A stretch of DNA of 64,000 nucleotides, taken from the NCBI RefSeq assembly GCF_038396675.1, contig NC_088921.1:24056001-24120000 (forward strand). Direction: 5' to 3'. The notes beneath the pieces were generated by a model. It saw nothing but the letters and a program-made list of their open reading frames with translations, ran no database searches and was not told the DNA's origin. This stretch comes from Hydra vulgaris (lineage: Eukaryota > Cnidaria > Hydrozoa > Anthoathecata > Hydridae). Of the stretch, positions 46,674 to 58,131 are shown one piece after another (positions within the stretch are counted from its first letter, which is position 1; every line of letters begins with the position of its first letter). The translations under genes and the position numbers were made by a program.

Positions 46674-48719
46674 TTGATTTTTTGTTTTAGATTAACATCT
46701 TTAAATAGAAAATGCCAAAAAAAAAAATCATATGAAAACTCTCGTAGTTATCGAAGTGAGTGGGAAAAAGAATTAACCTGGATAAAAAAAAGCTCTAATG
46801 CATCTGAACAAGCTTCGTGTCGCCTCTGCCGCACTAATATAAGTCCCCACAAAGGTAGCTTAGAGCAACATCAAAATGCAGCTTCACACATTAAAAGAGA
46901 AAAAACCTTTAATCCGTTTCAAAAGAAGATTAATTTTCCAGGTCAAGTAAAAATTTCAGATGTAAACAAAAAAGCAGACATTCAGCTTGCTATGTGTATA
47001 TGCTGTCACTCAGCAATTTCAACTGCTGACCATTTTTGTGAAATTATTTCAAAGTTTGGTGTAGGCAGCCCCCTGGAACATCTAAAACTCCACCGCACTA
47101 AGTGCACTAAAGTAATCCAGAATGTTATCTCATCAACTCTAGAAGAAGAAATTTCTAAAGAAATCAAATCAAAGCCGTTTTCCATCCTCATTGATGAATC
47201 AACGGATGTGAGTTTAATCAAGCACCTTGCAATATGCGTGAGATATTTTTCAGAGAAAGAAAAACAGATTGTCGATGACTTCCTTGGCCTCATTCAAGTG
47301 ATCTCAACAACATGCGAAGATCTCTTTAATGCTTTAAATTATAAACTCCACTCGATTGGATTAACTCTTGAAAACTGCATCGGATACAGTTCAGATGGTG
47401 CTTCAAATGTTATTGGCAGACGTAACTCAGTCTGGTCTCGTGTACTATCTAAATCGCCTAACTGTATTATGATGAGGTGCATTTGTCACTCTCTAAATCT
47501 TGTGGTGCAAAATGCCTTTAATGCAATTCCATCTCCAGTCGGCTTTCTTCTGAGCGAGGTTCCCCGGTTTTTTAACAAGAGCATTCTTCGTCGAAACGAG
47601 TATGAAAAGCTATTTGAACTCATGAATCCAAACAATAAACGCGTGGGAACCCCGTCCCCTTTTTAGAAGTTTTCTGCAACTCGTTGGTTAGTTCGAGGAA
47701 AGTGTTTTTATAATTTGCTTGTGAATTGGCAAGAACTAAAAGCATTCTTTATTTGTGCTGAAATGAATGCAAACTCTGAGGTCCGTTACAAAATCTCTTC
47801 AATAAGCAAAATATTCCAAGACAACACCCTTTACCTCTATGTTGTTTTTCTCACTCCAGTCATTCAAGAGTTTGAGCGTCTAAACTCTCTCTTTCAAGGG
47901 TCAAATGTTGATCCAGAAAATTTAATGAATGAGCTAAATATGCACCTCAAAAGTTTAAAGCAGCGTGTTTTCGATACCAAAGGCTTTGTACTTTCTCTTC
48001 AGTGTGTTGATTTCGAAGCCAAATTTTCCTCAGAGTGCAAAAATTACATTCAAGGGCAACCTCCAAATGCAAAACTGAAAGCTGAAGAATCAGTCAAAAA
48101 TGTAAAAATTCGCTATCATGATTTTCTTTAGAGGGCTATAACCGAGCTTGAAAAAAGACTTCCAGAGAACAGATCAATTTTTCACGGCTTGTCAAATTTG
48201 TCTCCAATGAAAGTTCTTTCCCAAGTTGAAAAGGTTCCATCTTCAAAGTTATCTTTTCCTCACCTAATGGGTTCAAAAAGTCAAGAAATTGAAAACCTAT
48301 ACAGAAAAGTCAGTATCGTTGAATGGACTGAGTCTAATATTTTTAAAGAAAAAGAAGTTCCTAAAAATACTGCTGAATTCTGGATAACTTTAAGGGACTA
48401 TGTCGACATTTTTGGACATCACGCTTTTTGCGACATTTCTGGCTACTGCCATGCTTGTCTATGTATTCCTGTTTCTAACTGTTTTGTTGAGAGAGTCTTT
48501 TCACAGGTCACCTATGTGAAAAGCAAACAGAGAAACAGAATGTCAAACCAAGTGTTGGATGCGGTCATTCGCATTAAATCTTATTTAATGAGCCAAAAGA
48601 TTTGTTGTAAAGACTTTAACATTCCCGAATCAATGATTTCAAAAGTCGGAAATGAAATTTACACAACAGATGCATGCGAAAATGAGGACGACCTTCAAGT
48701 ATTGGCGGAACTTTATTAA
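46674..48719 (+). pseudogene. hAT transposase (DUF4371 type) with two in-frame TAGs
   Basis: One reading frame runs 46674-48719, interrupted only by TAG at 47664 and 48129. Possible exon start after TTTTGTTTTAG at 46690. An ATG at 46723 is one base out of frame with the rest across an 11-A run. Blocks in order: a BED/TTF-like zinc finger (WIKKSSNASEQASCRLCRTN…HQNAASH), KPFSILIDESTDVSLIKHLA with the first aspartate, IGYSSDGASNVIGRRNSV with the second, CICHSLNLVVQNAF (the CxxH block). Then PVSNCFVERVFSQVTYVKSK (dimerisation domain with the ER pair) and a C-terminus LQVLAELY. Both internal stops stand where CAG glutamine would be natural. Cut-and-paste transposase, now inactive unless read through. 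Confidence 0.9.
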
Positions 48720-48735
48720 ATGTTTTAGAGATTAA

Positions 48736-51481
48736 GGTGGTACATACCCATAAAATCAAAAAATAAGAATAACAAAATGCACAACAATTTACTATTTTTT
48801 ATTTTATTCAAAACAAAATAATTTGAAAAAATTTTATTAAAAAAATAGTTGATCGAGCCTTTTTGCCTTGATTAATACTAAAAAAAGGGTTATTTTATGA
48901 CATTTTGTAAACATAAAATCTGGAAAACTAAAAGAGTTTGAGATTTCAAATTTTTACCAGTTCTTTATTGTATAGAAATGCAGGAGTTGAACCAAAACTA
49001 AGTCATAATATAAAATATTTCAAAAGATATTGATATTTGTTACTGATTGACATTATTTTGTATAGTAATTGCTCATAAAAAGTGCCATAACATTTTTATT
49101 TTTTTGTATCAAACATTAGTTTTGGTTCACCTCCTGCTATTAAAACTAAAGAATGTACTGTGAAAATTTCAACCTAAAAGCTTATGTGGATCTTGAAATA
49201 TCATGTTTTAAAGTTAACAAAATCGCTAAAAATTAAATACTGAGAAAAACACAAAAATAAAATTAAACTAACAAAAACATTATGATTTTATTAATATGAG
49301 CCTGCTGAATAAGCTGGGATTATGTCATTTTCCTTCTCTTTATCCAAGAATCCTTTTCTGATAGCTCTTAATTTTTTTCTCATCTTTATGCCTTTGGTTG
49401 ATGACTTTTTCTGAATGTTCTTTATGCGGTCTGTATCACTTTTTCTAAACGCATTTAGCATAAACTTTGAAACTGGCAATCCAAGTACTTGTATTATTGG
49501 TGTTAAACCAGATTTACCATCATTAAATTCAATAACAGCAGAGCAAATACCTATTTCAAGAAGTTTTCTAGATACAAAAATCTCCTTAGGACATTTTTTC
49601 CACACCATACTGTTTAAGCATTCGTTTCTATTTTGAGTTTGGCCATGCAAACATTTTAACAACAACAAATCTGTTGTTAAGTCATGCCAAACTGGAATTA
49701 ATAAATCTTTAATTGCAATTGGAAGGCTCAAGTTTTTTTTATAGGTTTTGTTACCTGTTATTTTGTCAGCCTGCCATAAACACCAGCTATCTTTGTTGCG
49801 TGGACAAAACTGATGACGAACATTTTCATCAAAAAAGTTTGTATTGTGAAACAATGTTGCCCATATAGATTTTTTCATTAAATAAATGTTACCAATATTT
49901 TGCCTAACAGCCCTACCAAAATAATTTTGAAGAGTATTGATAGCTTTTTCACTGAGTCTACCTAATCCTGAGACACCTTTTCCATCAGATAACTTTTTAT
50001 TTTTATGAGTTATACGAATATTTCTGCAACGAGTACCTACACGTTTTTGAATGTGTCCAATACATTCCAGCTTGGTAATTAAAATCTCTCCATAAGGTTT
50101 AGATAATTGTACTTGATTAAATGATGTAGTGTCGCCATCACCGATGTATTCGGTATACATAAGATTATTTTCAGATATGGAACGAGAAAACATTTTAACA
50201 GCCCCAATAGCTTCCATGGAACCAGAGCTACCTGCATGATTTGTTTGGCAAACATGATTGAGTTTCCAGTTTACATATTGAGGAGATTGTTTTTTATGTT
50301 TCCACATCGCACAACTATGACACTTTTTTGAAAGGACGTCATAGTCTAAACACTTTCCGTTATTAGTTGAAATGATAGAGACAATACCGTTTAGCGAGGT
50401 GTGTCCTCTCTTCTGCCATGAACCGTCAACAGAAACTGTACAGGTCATTGTTTCATCACTTTTCTGTTCTCTTAGTTTTGCTGTTTCCATGGCTGCTTTA
50501 GTCATAGATGCTTTACAAACACTAGTATATATAGCATGCAAAACATTAATAATACTATTATAGGCTTTTAAAGAAATAGGTGGTGGCATATTTAATAATG
50601 ATGTAAAAGGTTTAATGGCTCTATGTCCTCTACCAATTTCTCTAAATGCTATCACCATTTGAACATTGGTTGCAAATAATTTATTGCTACTATATTTAGT
50701 GACATTGTTTTTGTTTTGAACATAAGAGATACTCTTTGAAGTTTTAAAAGTTTGATGCCATCGACAAGAACTTGAGGCACATGATAGTTTTAGTTCTAAA
50801 CAAAATCCTTGTCGCTTAATTTCATTATTTTCAACTTTAATATTATTTCCACAGTCAGAGCAACTAGCTATCTCTTCAACTAAAGATTTCAATAAACCAA
50901 AATTAATAATAATGTTATAATCATCTTTGTCTTCAAGAATTATTGGGTTGAATTTTATTTTTCCTGAACTAGAGTTACTTGCTGATTGTAAAGAACCAGG
51001 TACAAAGTTTTGTTTATTTGTTAAATGATCTTCTCTTTTTTGTGTGTACTGGTTACAAGCAAATGATCTCTTTTTATTTCTAGAATGTGTTCTTGGCATA
51101 TTGTTTATTCAACGTTGTCAATAAAAGTGTAATAATAACATATAAACAGAGTATGGATTTGCACGCTTTACAAGTCTAAAACTAAACTAAATTGTAATTT
51201 CAAAGTATGACTAATAGCTTTAACTTAACAAGCAGCTAAAGAATTTATCATCGTCAAAAACTGATCATTAATATAACTTTAAAACCAAGTCAGAGGATGG
51301 TTGCTAAGGGCGTTGCTATGTCAGAAAAAATAACTTGTCTTAAAAAAGGTGCTTATTTCACTATTTATGTTTAAAATGTTAAAAAAATAACTTTAAAAAT
51401 GCATTCCTCGTAAAATTTTACGTCTACTTTGATAATAATAATTTTTTTCAAAATTTCAATAAATTAAGGGTATGTACCACC
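48736..51481 (-). mobile_element. Intact-looking autonomous Kolobok element
   Basis: GGTGGTACATACCC at the left end and its inverse at the right, flanked by TTAA at 48732-48735 and 51482-51485. Length 2746 bp. It encodes one long transposase on the minus strand. It inserted a few bases past the stop codon of the host hAT transposase. Confidence 0.95.
49291..51099 (-). CDS. Kolobok transposase, 602 residues, uninterrupted
   Basis: Catalyses TTAA-specific cut-and-paste transposition in the nucleus, by family. MPRTHSRNKKRSF is a basic N-terminus. CSDC at about 80-83, with CLELKLSCASSSC at about 100-112, forms a likely zinc site. IAFREIGRGHRAI and MNMPPP-like LLNMPPPIS follow. The catalytic SVDGSWQKRGH is near residue 225, KKCHSCAMW near 260 is another zinc-binding segment, and YIGDGDTTSF near 320 carries the second acid. 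HQFCPRNKDSWCLWQADK and CLHGQTQNRNECLNSMVW follow; the end is basic (KKLRAIRKGFLDKE). No stop or frameshift across 1809 bases in such AT-rich DNA implies recent activity or selection. Start is the first ATG; the relic at 22587 starts at the equivalent position. An intron-free single ORF inside matching TIRs suggests potential autonomy. Confidence 0.93.
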   Translation of the reverse strand: MPRTHSRNKKRSFACNQYTQKREDHLTNKQNFVPGSLQSASNSSSGKIKFNPIILEDKDDYNIIINFGLLKSLVEEIASCSDCGNNIKVENNEIKRQGFCLELKLSCASSSCRWHQTFKTSKSISYVQNKNNVTKYSSNKLFATNVQMVIAFREIGRGHRAIKPFTSLLNMPPPISLKAYNSIINVLHAIYTSVCKASMTKAAMETAKLREQKSDETMTCTVSVDGSWQKRGHTSLNGIVSIISTNNGKCLDYDVLSKKCHSCAMWKHKKQSPQYVNWKLNHVCQTNHAGSSGSMEAIGAVKMFSRSISENNLMYTEYIGDGDTTSFNQVQLSKPYGEILITKLECIGHIQKRVGTRCRNIRITHKNKKLSDGKGVSGLGRLSEKAINTLQNYFGRAVRQNIGNIYLMKKSIWATLFHNTNFFDENVRHQFCPRNKDSWCLWQADKITGNKTYKKNLSLPIAIKDLLIPVWHDLTTDLLLLKCLHGQTQNRNECLNSMVWKKCPKEIFVSRKLLEIGICSAVIEFNDGKSGLTPIIQVLGLPVSKFMLNAFRKSDTDRIKNIQKKSSTKGIKMRKKLRAIRKGFLDKEKENDIIPAYSAGSY

Positions 51482-52096
51482 TTAATACTAAACCAAATAT
51501 ATTTTCGAATAAAAAAATTCTACTTTACTTCTTTTTTTTTTTTTTTTTTTGTTTTGGTTTATTTCTGGTTTATTTTTTACTCATTTTTGGCTTATTGCCG
51601 AAAAAAAACCTGGCAACCCTGAACCACAGTGACCGCCAGGTTTAAAGTCTCCCCACATCAGATTTTTTTTTATAAATACTAAGTCGTATATATGAAAATA
51701 CATATTTGGTTAGTAAAAACCTCTGGGGGAATGGGAAAATGTATGAAAATCAAAAAACAAAAATTATAATTTTTAGTTAAAAAATATCCGCCATTTTCAA
51801 AAAAAAGGGCTATTAGCAAGTTTCATACGACGCGGTTTAACTAAGAGAATATTGCCTGTAGGGACAAAATTCTAGCCAATCAGATAATGTTTCTAGATTA
51901 AGCGATATTCAGTTTTTTCTCTCGATTAAACTACTAAAAATAGCGTAGTACTTGATACAATCGAGTCAAAAATATATATAAAAATCAAAACAAATATATT
52001 TTTTTTAATATGCTAATAAAATAAGTTAGCGATATGTAATTATTATTTATTTTAATAAAAAGATATTAAACATTATTAGATATCAAATTATATTGA

Positions 52097-53574
52097 TTGT
52101 ATCACTTAAAAGAAATGGTTAACTGGTTTTGTGGCGCAGCATTATGTTTCAACAACTTAAGAACCAAAACTACTAACGGAGAACGTATAAAGTTTTACAA
52201 GCTTCCCAAAGATGTTTCTATTCAGAAAGAATATATCCGAGTTTTAAATACAAAAGGAATGAATTTCGGAAATGGGCATATTTGTTGTGAACATTTTTCA
52301 TCTGGAATAAGAGAGTTATGCACTGATATTCCAGACATCGCTGCACCACCAAGCCAAATTGCTATAATAGAACGAAAATACACAAATGCTCTGGCCAAAT
52401 TAACTAAATCAAGAAAAACGACTGAAGCTGATAAAAAACATTTGAAAGGGTTAAAACGTAAGCTTAGTATGATAATATCCTTGTCTAAACCTTGTCATAT
52501 TCGTAAAAAACCAACAAACCGACCTTCTTATGTTACAAAATCTCCTTTATCATTACTTAAACCAACAAAACAACAGTTATTTTCTAAATTAAAAAAAGAA
52601 GCAGATGCTAACAAAATTCCTCTAGAAAATTTAAACAATGCAAACAATTATATAAAACAGCTTAAAAAAGAAAAAAAATAAACAAAGTAAAGAATGATAT
52701 GTTACATAAAAAATATTTAATTTTATCTGTAAGAAATCAAATTTAAAAAAAAGAACTAGACAAATTTGAAAAAGGAATGTTTAAATATTCCAAACTTAAA
52801 GACAAACCAAAGCAGTTTAAATATTTATGTGGTTTAACTGTCCTGCAATTTCAACTCCTTTATAATTGTGTAGCACCATACTGCCACTTAATTGAATATC
52901 CCGATTGCAAAGGTATAGGAACCAGATTCCTTGAAAAGAAAACCGAATTGTTTTCAGTTTTAACATTGTGCAGACATGCACTTTATCTTGGTGTTATTGG
53001 ATTTATGGCTGGCGTTTCTAAAAGCACCATGTATTGTGTTTTCACTGGATGGGTTGTATTTCTAGGCACAATATTTTCAGAGATAAATTTAAAAGTCAAA
53101 AGCACTTATATTTCCCTGATGATGCCTTCTGTTTTTTAAAAAAAACTGGCCATGGTGAAACCGATATTTTTGTGGATGCTACAGAATTTAAGTTTCAACA
53201 ACCAACCAATTATGACCTTAACACTTTAATGTTTTCAAGTGTATAAAAACTCTCCACATGGGTCAGGATTGCGTTTTGGAAACATATACCCTGGTTCGAT
53301 CACAGATAATGAATTAACAGAACAATCTCATATTTTAGAACTAGTTGAGAAAGAACACGAAGTTATGGCAGATAGAGGGTTTTCAATTCAAGATTTATGC
53401 GCTTCAAAAGGAATATATCTGAATCGACCATCTCAAAAATCAAGCCATCAGTTCCCACAAGCTGATGTAGCTGGTAATTTTAATATAGCTTCTACCCGTA
53501 TTCATGTAGAGAGATTCATAGGATGCGTACGTGATTGGTCAATTCTTAATCTTCATTTCAGGAGAACATTTTGA
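52097..53574 (+). pseudogene. THAP-DDE (IS4/HARBI1-type DDE_4) transposase, broken
   Basis: 52097-52681 encodes a THAP zinc finger (MVNWFCGAALCFNNL, then KFYKLPKD and NGHICCEHF), followed by a lysine-rich linker. After a frame break, 52777-53139 gives KQFKYLCGLTVLQFQLLYN and LTLCRHALYLGVIGFMAGVS, an HTH-type region before DDE_4 domains. TDIFVDATEFKFQ holds the first aspartate (about 53160). A small deletion follows LNTLMF, then 53239-53574 has GNIYPGSITDNELTEQ, EVMADRGFSIQDLC with the second aspartate and RIHVERFIGCVRDW with the glutamate. The reading ends soon after, at the junction with the minus-strand gene, so the C-terminus is lost. Confidence 0.85.
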
Positions 53575-54986
53575 CATCTTTGCAAAGTGCTGAAGTGCAA
53601 TAAATTCATATTTATGACCACACTAAAAAATTTTTATGTTTTGTGTGTTATAAATATCATTTTCATTTAATCCTTCCTTAACTAACTTCCAATAATTTGT
53701 AAATTTTTCCTGTCCATATATTCCTAGCAACGCTGGTAATCGACTCCCCGTTATTTTCCCTTTTCTTGTGTCCATCCACTCCTGGGTAATTTGGTTTGAC
53801 ATTAATATGATTTGTGTATTGTCCTTGTGATGGTATCAGATTTGTCAAATCAATGCAAATAACAGGATCCTCATTTAAAAGTTGTTTATTAATTTTTTCT
53901 AAAACAATAACTTGTTCAGGCGAAACTACGATACCTCTGTGTTTACTTTATTTTGATTTAGTATTTGCAATATTGTTGGTATTTCACTATAATTATCTTG
54001 ACATTTTTGTGAGTTTACTGCTTGTTTATTTAAAGTACGACTTTTTGCATTTATAGACTTTAACTTATTGAATTGGGATTTAAAACTTTCAGGGTCATAT
54101 CAAAATCTTAAGTGCCCCATTAGTGAAGATTCATATCCAAGATCTATTGAACAAAGAGTATCATATACGTGTCTTTCAAAATTGGGTTCCTTTTTCAACC
54201 CTTTCTTAATTTTTTGCTTCATTTTTAAAACACCTCTTTTAAAAGATGAACTTTCTGGATCTGCTGAAGTAATTTTTAAGTTTTCAATTGTGCTTTTGTT
54301 TCTTGCTGATTTTACTTTAATATGTGATAGTGGGACCATTGGAATAGAACCTTTTTTTGATCTTTTATGTCATTTCTGTATCATTTGTGTGCACGTTAAT
54401 TCTAAAATTGTTGTCTTTGTATCATCATATTGCTTTAAGTAAAGAAGGATAGCTAAAACATGACAACAAAGCCCACTAAGACCAATGGGGCATTCACAAT
54501 AACCTTTATGAGGTGTCCCTCCTACAAAAAGTAAATAAGCAGGGCGTGCATCATGGCTATAAAATTTTCTTATGAAAGCTCTTAGATATACTATATTGTT
54601 ATCTGAATGTATTTTAACTGATATAATTTTTCTGCTAGTTAACATTTGGTATGCTTTTTGCTGTTGTCCAAATGTCCCTCTCTTTTATTGAGTATGTATT
54701 CTTTAAAAAGTTCAGAGTTTACACAAGGGTAGAGGTTTTCACTTCCAGTCCAATTTTGAGACATGTGTGGTATCTCGTCTACATGTAAGCTTGTTTTGAA
54801 TAAGTAGTTTTTTTTTGCTTTTAGATAAAGTTTCTTAACTAGTTTTGGATATGGTAAGAACTTCAAAATTCTGCCTTGCAATTCTATAACAGAGCCTGTG
54901 ACACCCAGTCCGTGGTTAACAAGCCATTCAACACAAATCTTTCTTAATGCAGTTGAAATGTTAACTACTTTAATATTTAATTCCAT
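53575..54986 (-). pseudogene. SAP-SWIM-YqaJ nuclease gene, 3'-truncated
   Basis: Minus strand. 54986-54639 begins MELNIKVVNIS and contains a SAP-like DNA-binding motif (WLVNHGLGVTGSVIELQGRI). 54645-54370 has a SWIM zinc finger, GYCECPIGLSGLCCHVLAI. 54339-54100 continues MVPLSHIKVKSARNK, then stops. A YqaJ exonuclease start is readable at about 53770-53640: EWMDTRKGKITGSRLPALLG, IYGQEKFTNYWKLVKEGL. The catalytic D and ExK segment that should follow is absent, because the sequence ends at the deletion junction near 53575. Several frameshifts. Family knowledge: YqaJ domains are lambda-exonuclease-like nucleases. Confidence 0.75.
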
Positions 54987-55582
54987 TTATAACAGTAATA
55001 GTAAATTAGTTTATATTTATATTAGCTATATTTTGCTTCACTTTAAACTGCTATAAATGTAAACAAACGCAATAAAATTTTTTGTCCCTACAGCTCAATT
55101 ATTAGTATCCAGACCTTCCCGTATGAAACTTGCTAATAATTTGCTAATCAAATACCGGCCAATTTTGATTTTAAACATATTCTGGTACACAACGACTTGA
55201 GTTTTATTAAATGGCGGTCAACAATTTATGTGCTGTTTGTTTTAAAATCTTTGGTAAAAAGTCAGCAAAGCTTCATAAAATATCCAAAGCTATTGAAGAA
55301 AAAATAAAAACTTTTATTTGGGATAGCTATGATCAAAATTTAGCAAACCATCCTAAAGTTATTTGTAGCAATTGTTATAAAACCTTTATTGTTTGGAAAA
55401 AAACGATACAAAATACCTTGATAAGTGGCTAAAGCAAATTTCTCAGGTTAAATGATAAAATTAATAAAAAAATTATATTTAAGACTTAGTGTTTAATTAA
55501 ATAAAGTTGTTTTATTTTTTATTAATTTTTTGAAAAAAAAAGAGCTGTGTCTCAATGAACTTTAATAAACTTCAAAAAAAAA

Positions 55583-55688
55583 AAAAAAAAAACATTTAAA
55601 CAGATTGTTTTAGGAACTAAAATGCATCAATACACATTGATGACATTTTAGTTCCTAAAACAATCTTTTTAAATGTTTTTTTTTTAAT
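55583..55688. repeat. Foldback with ~50-bp arms inside an intron
   Basis: A-rich AACATTTAAACAGATTGTTT and TAGGAACTAAAATG…ATCAAT pair with the inverse on the right of an ACAC loop (55632-55635), with only one or two mismatches. It sits between exon 1 and exon 2 of the CMC transposase. Confidence 0.9.
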
Positions 55689-55860
55689 TATTTTTAATTT
55701 ATTTTATTATCATTATTAACATTATTATTTATTTATTTTATATTATTATTTATTTTATATTATTATTATTAATATTATTATTTATTCATATTATTATTTA
55801 TTTATTTATTATTATTATGAATATTATTATTTTTTTATTTATTTTTATTGTGTTATATTT
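55689..55860. repeat. ATT/ATTT simple repeat
   Basis: Degenerate trinucleotide-rich tract directly downstream of the foldback. Confidence 0.9.
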
Positions 55861-57624
55861 TTTATGTTACTAATTTATATAGTTTTAGATTTTTTTTTGT
55901 TTAGATAAACCGTCAAGATATCAGAAGAACTTCAGATGTTTCAGAAATATCAAAAGATATTAACATTATTACTTCTGAGTTAAATGAAGATAAAAATGAA
56001 AGGATGTGTTTGAAATGTTGTGGAGTTCTTAAGTCAGACATTATTCATCTTTGTAGTGATGTTCAAGCTGTGAAAAATTTAGTTAATGCAGCATGGGCAT
56101 TGGGATCAGCAAGTGCAGAACGTTTTGCTTCAAGTATTTTAAAAACAAAAATGGAAAAGAAAAATATTTTTAGAGGTGAAAAATTCACAATTGCTACTCA
56201 TGGGAAACTATTGACTATTGTTGCCGGAACTACGGACAATAAATGTGACCGTGCTAATTTTAGTCAAGTATCTTTTGGAACAGTTATTGAGCTTATAAAA
56301 TGTTTAGAACTATCTCAGTGTAAAACCAAAAAAATATGTTCTATATTTAGAAAAAGTCTTTCAAAATAGCATTAAAGAAATATTGTTAAAAAATTAGAGG
56401 CTTTAAAAGCAGAAATGAATGAATATTTTTCATGTAAAGAAGAAGAATTTGTTGAAGCTGGTGATATAGTAAATAAATCAATGGTTTATATTAAAGATAT
56501 TGATGAATTTATACATGATATAATCACTGAAAGAAATATTAACCCTCTTTCTACAATTGTAAGAGTTGCTGTGGATTCTGGTCAAGGTTTTTTAAAGGTC
56601 ACTATGAATGTTTTTAATCCGCATGATAAAACTAGCAACCAACCTGACCTTGATGATGCTGGAGTTAAGCGTTGTTTTATTGTTGCTATTGTAGAAGGAG
56701 TGTCTGAACACAATGGAAATCTTAGAAAATTAGTTGATACTCTTAATCTTCAAAATATTATGTATGTATTATGCTGCATTTGATTTAAAGTGTGCAAACT
56801 CAATGTTTGGCATTACAAGCCATGCTGGAAAATATAGTTGTTTGCGGTGTGAAGGAGAGAGTCTTTTGGATGGTGGAGAAAAACGAATTCTTGTTTCCCT
56901 CGATTATCATTACAGTAAATACACAGAAGCTGGAAAACCAAAATCAAAGACGGCTAATTATAAAAATGTTATTAATCCAAGATTATTATATCTTGAAGAG
57001 GATCCACACACAATTATTGAAAATTTAGTTCCAGTACCTGAGTTGCATACATTAATCGAAATAGTTACAACTTTTGGAAAACTATTATCAAAACTATGGC
57101 CTGGCTTTGAAAAGTGGTTAAACTCAAGTTACATATTTTTCAGAGGTTCCCATGGCATTGGATTTGATGGCAACAATGACAACAGATTTTTAGATAAGTT
57201 AGATGTTCTTTCTCGTGATATTGCTGATCAAGGAAAGTTTGATTTACTACCAGTGATTGAATGTTTAAGAAATTTTCAATCAATGAAGCAAGCCACCTTT
57301 ATAGAAAAAATTCGTGATATTGAATATGTTGTTTTCGAATTCAAGATGTCTTATGCTAATTTAAGGGAATATATTAATACTTACTTTGAAAACATTTCTT
57401 TGAATATACCGTGGAAAGTTCATATTGCAGTTAACCATATTGTACCATTTTTAAAAAGTACCAATACTGATAATGGGCTTGGAATTTACTCTGAACAAGC
57501 AGATGAATCTGTTCATCGTGAGTTTAAACAGACATGGAATAAATATAAGAGACGACAAAGCCACCTAGACTATGCTAAGCGATTAAAGTCAAGTGTTGTG
57601 GAATTTTCAGCATTTAATAAATAG

Positions 57625-58131
57625 TTAGCAAGTTTACTATTCAATTTAATATATTTTGCTACACAACTATGTCAAAATTATTATTTACAAAGTATTTTAA
57701 TAGCATGAAAAATGCTTTTAATTGAGTATTGATAAAATAGAATGCTATTTTAGTATTTCAAAGCTTAGTCAAGATATTTTTCACCATAAATGCATTTTGT
57801 TGTTGTTTTTATACCTACATTCTTTTTCTTTGTAATCTGTTAATGTTCTAACACTTTTTTAATGCGTTTATATTATGGGAGTACACAAGTACTGAGTAAA
57901 AATTAGGTTTCTTCATGAAATTATGCGAAATATATGAACTTCAACAAAGTTAACGGTGTACCGCCCCTCCCCTTTTTATCTAAAGTTTAGGTGTATAAAA
58001 ATTTTATTCTAGCCATTCCTATGGAGGTTTTTAATACCTTTACTTAACTTATATACTATGTTACTTCTTAATAAGAAAAAAAAATTGGATGTGGGGAAAC
58101 TTCAAACATGTTGGTTATTGTGGTTCACAGT
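57625..58131. other. 3' non-coding part of the CMC element
   Basis: AT-rich, no ORF, ending in the right TIR. Confidence 0.6.

Larger units (their letters stand above)
46018..51621 (+). mobile_element. hAT transposon containing a Kolobok insertion
   Basis: CAGGGTTGCCATCTGGTTTT at the left and the inverse CAGGGTTGCCAGGTTTTTTT at the right, flanked by perfect 8-bp duplications AACCACAG (46010-46017 and 51622-51629). The left subterminal region (46030-46200) repeats TCTGGTTTTTTT-like words. Without the Kolobok insertion it is about 2.85 kb. Confidence 0.95.
51814..55135. mobile_element. ISL2EU-like transposon, convergent genes, internal deletion
   Basis: TAGCAAGTTTCATACG at the left and its inverse at the right, with a second inverted block TGTAGGGACAAAAT (left about 51870; right about 55078-55093). 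Flanked by AT (51812-51813 and 55136-55137). It carries a THAP plus DDE gene on the plus strand and a SAP-SWIM-YqaJ gene on the minus strand, converging at 53574/53575. THAP-transposase plus YqaJ nuclease is the gene pair I associate with ISL2EU elements. The 3' ends of both genes are missing at the convergence point. Confidence 0.8.
55211..57624 (+). pseudogene. CMC/Chapaev-like transposase, multi-exon, broken
   Basis: Exon 1 from ATG 55211 has CAVCFKIFGKKSAKLHKI and a second pair CSNC near residue 57, an N-terminal zinc-binding module. The frame is lost in an A-run near 55397; the alternate frame continues DTKYLDKWLKQISQ to a donor at about 55447. Exon 2 starts after TTTTTTGTTTAG at about 55905. 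It contains MCLKCCGVLKSDIIHLCSD, ATHGKLLTIVAGTTDNK and, from 56415, TIVRVAVDSGQGFLKVTMNV. After a 4-base duplication near 56765, AAFDLKCANSMFGITSHAGK, YSCLRCEGE, VINPRLLYLEEDP and SEQADESVHREFKQTWNKYK follow, ending at a TAG at 57622. Placement in CMC rests mainly on the TIRs and TSD. Two stops (56367, 56373) also interrupt it. Confidence 0.65.
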
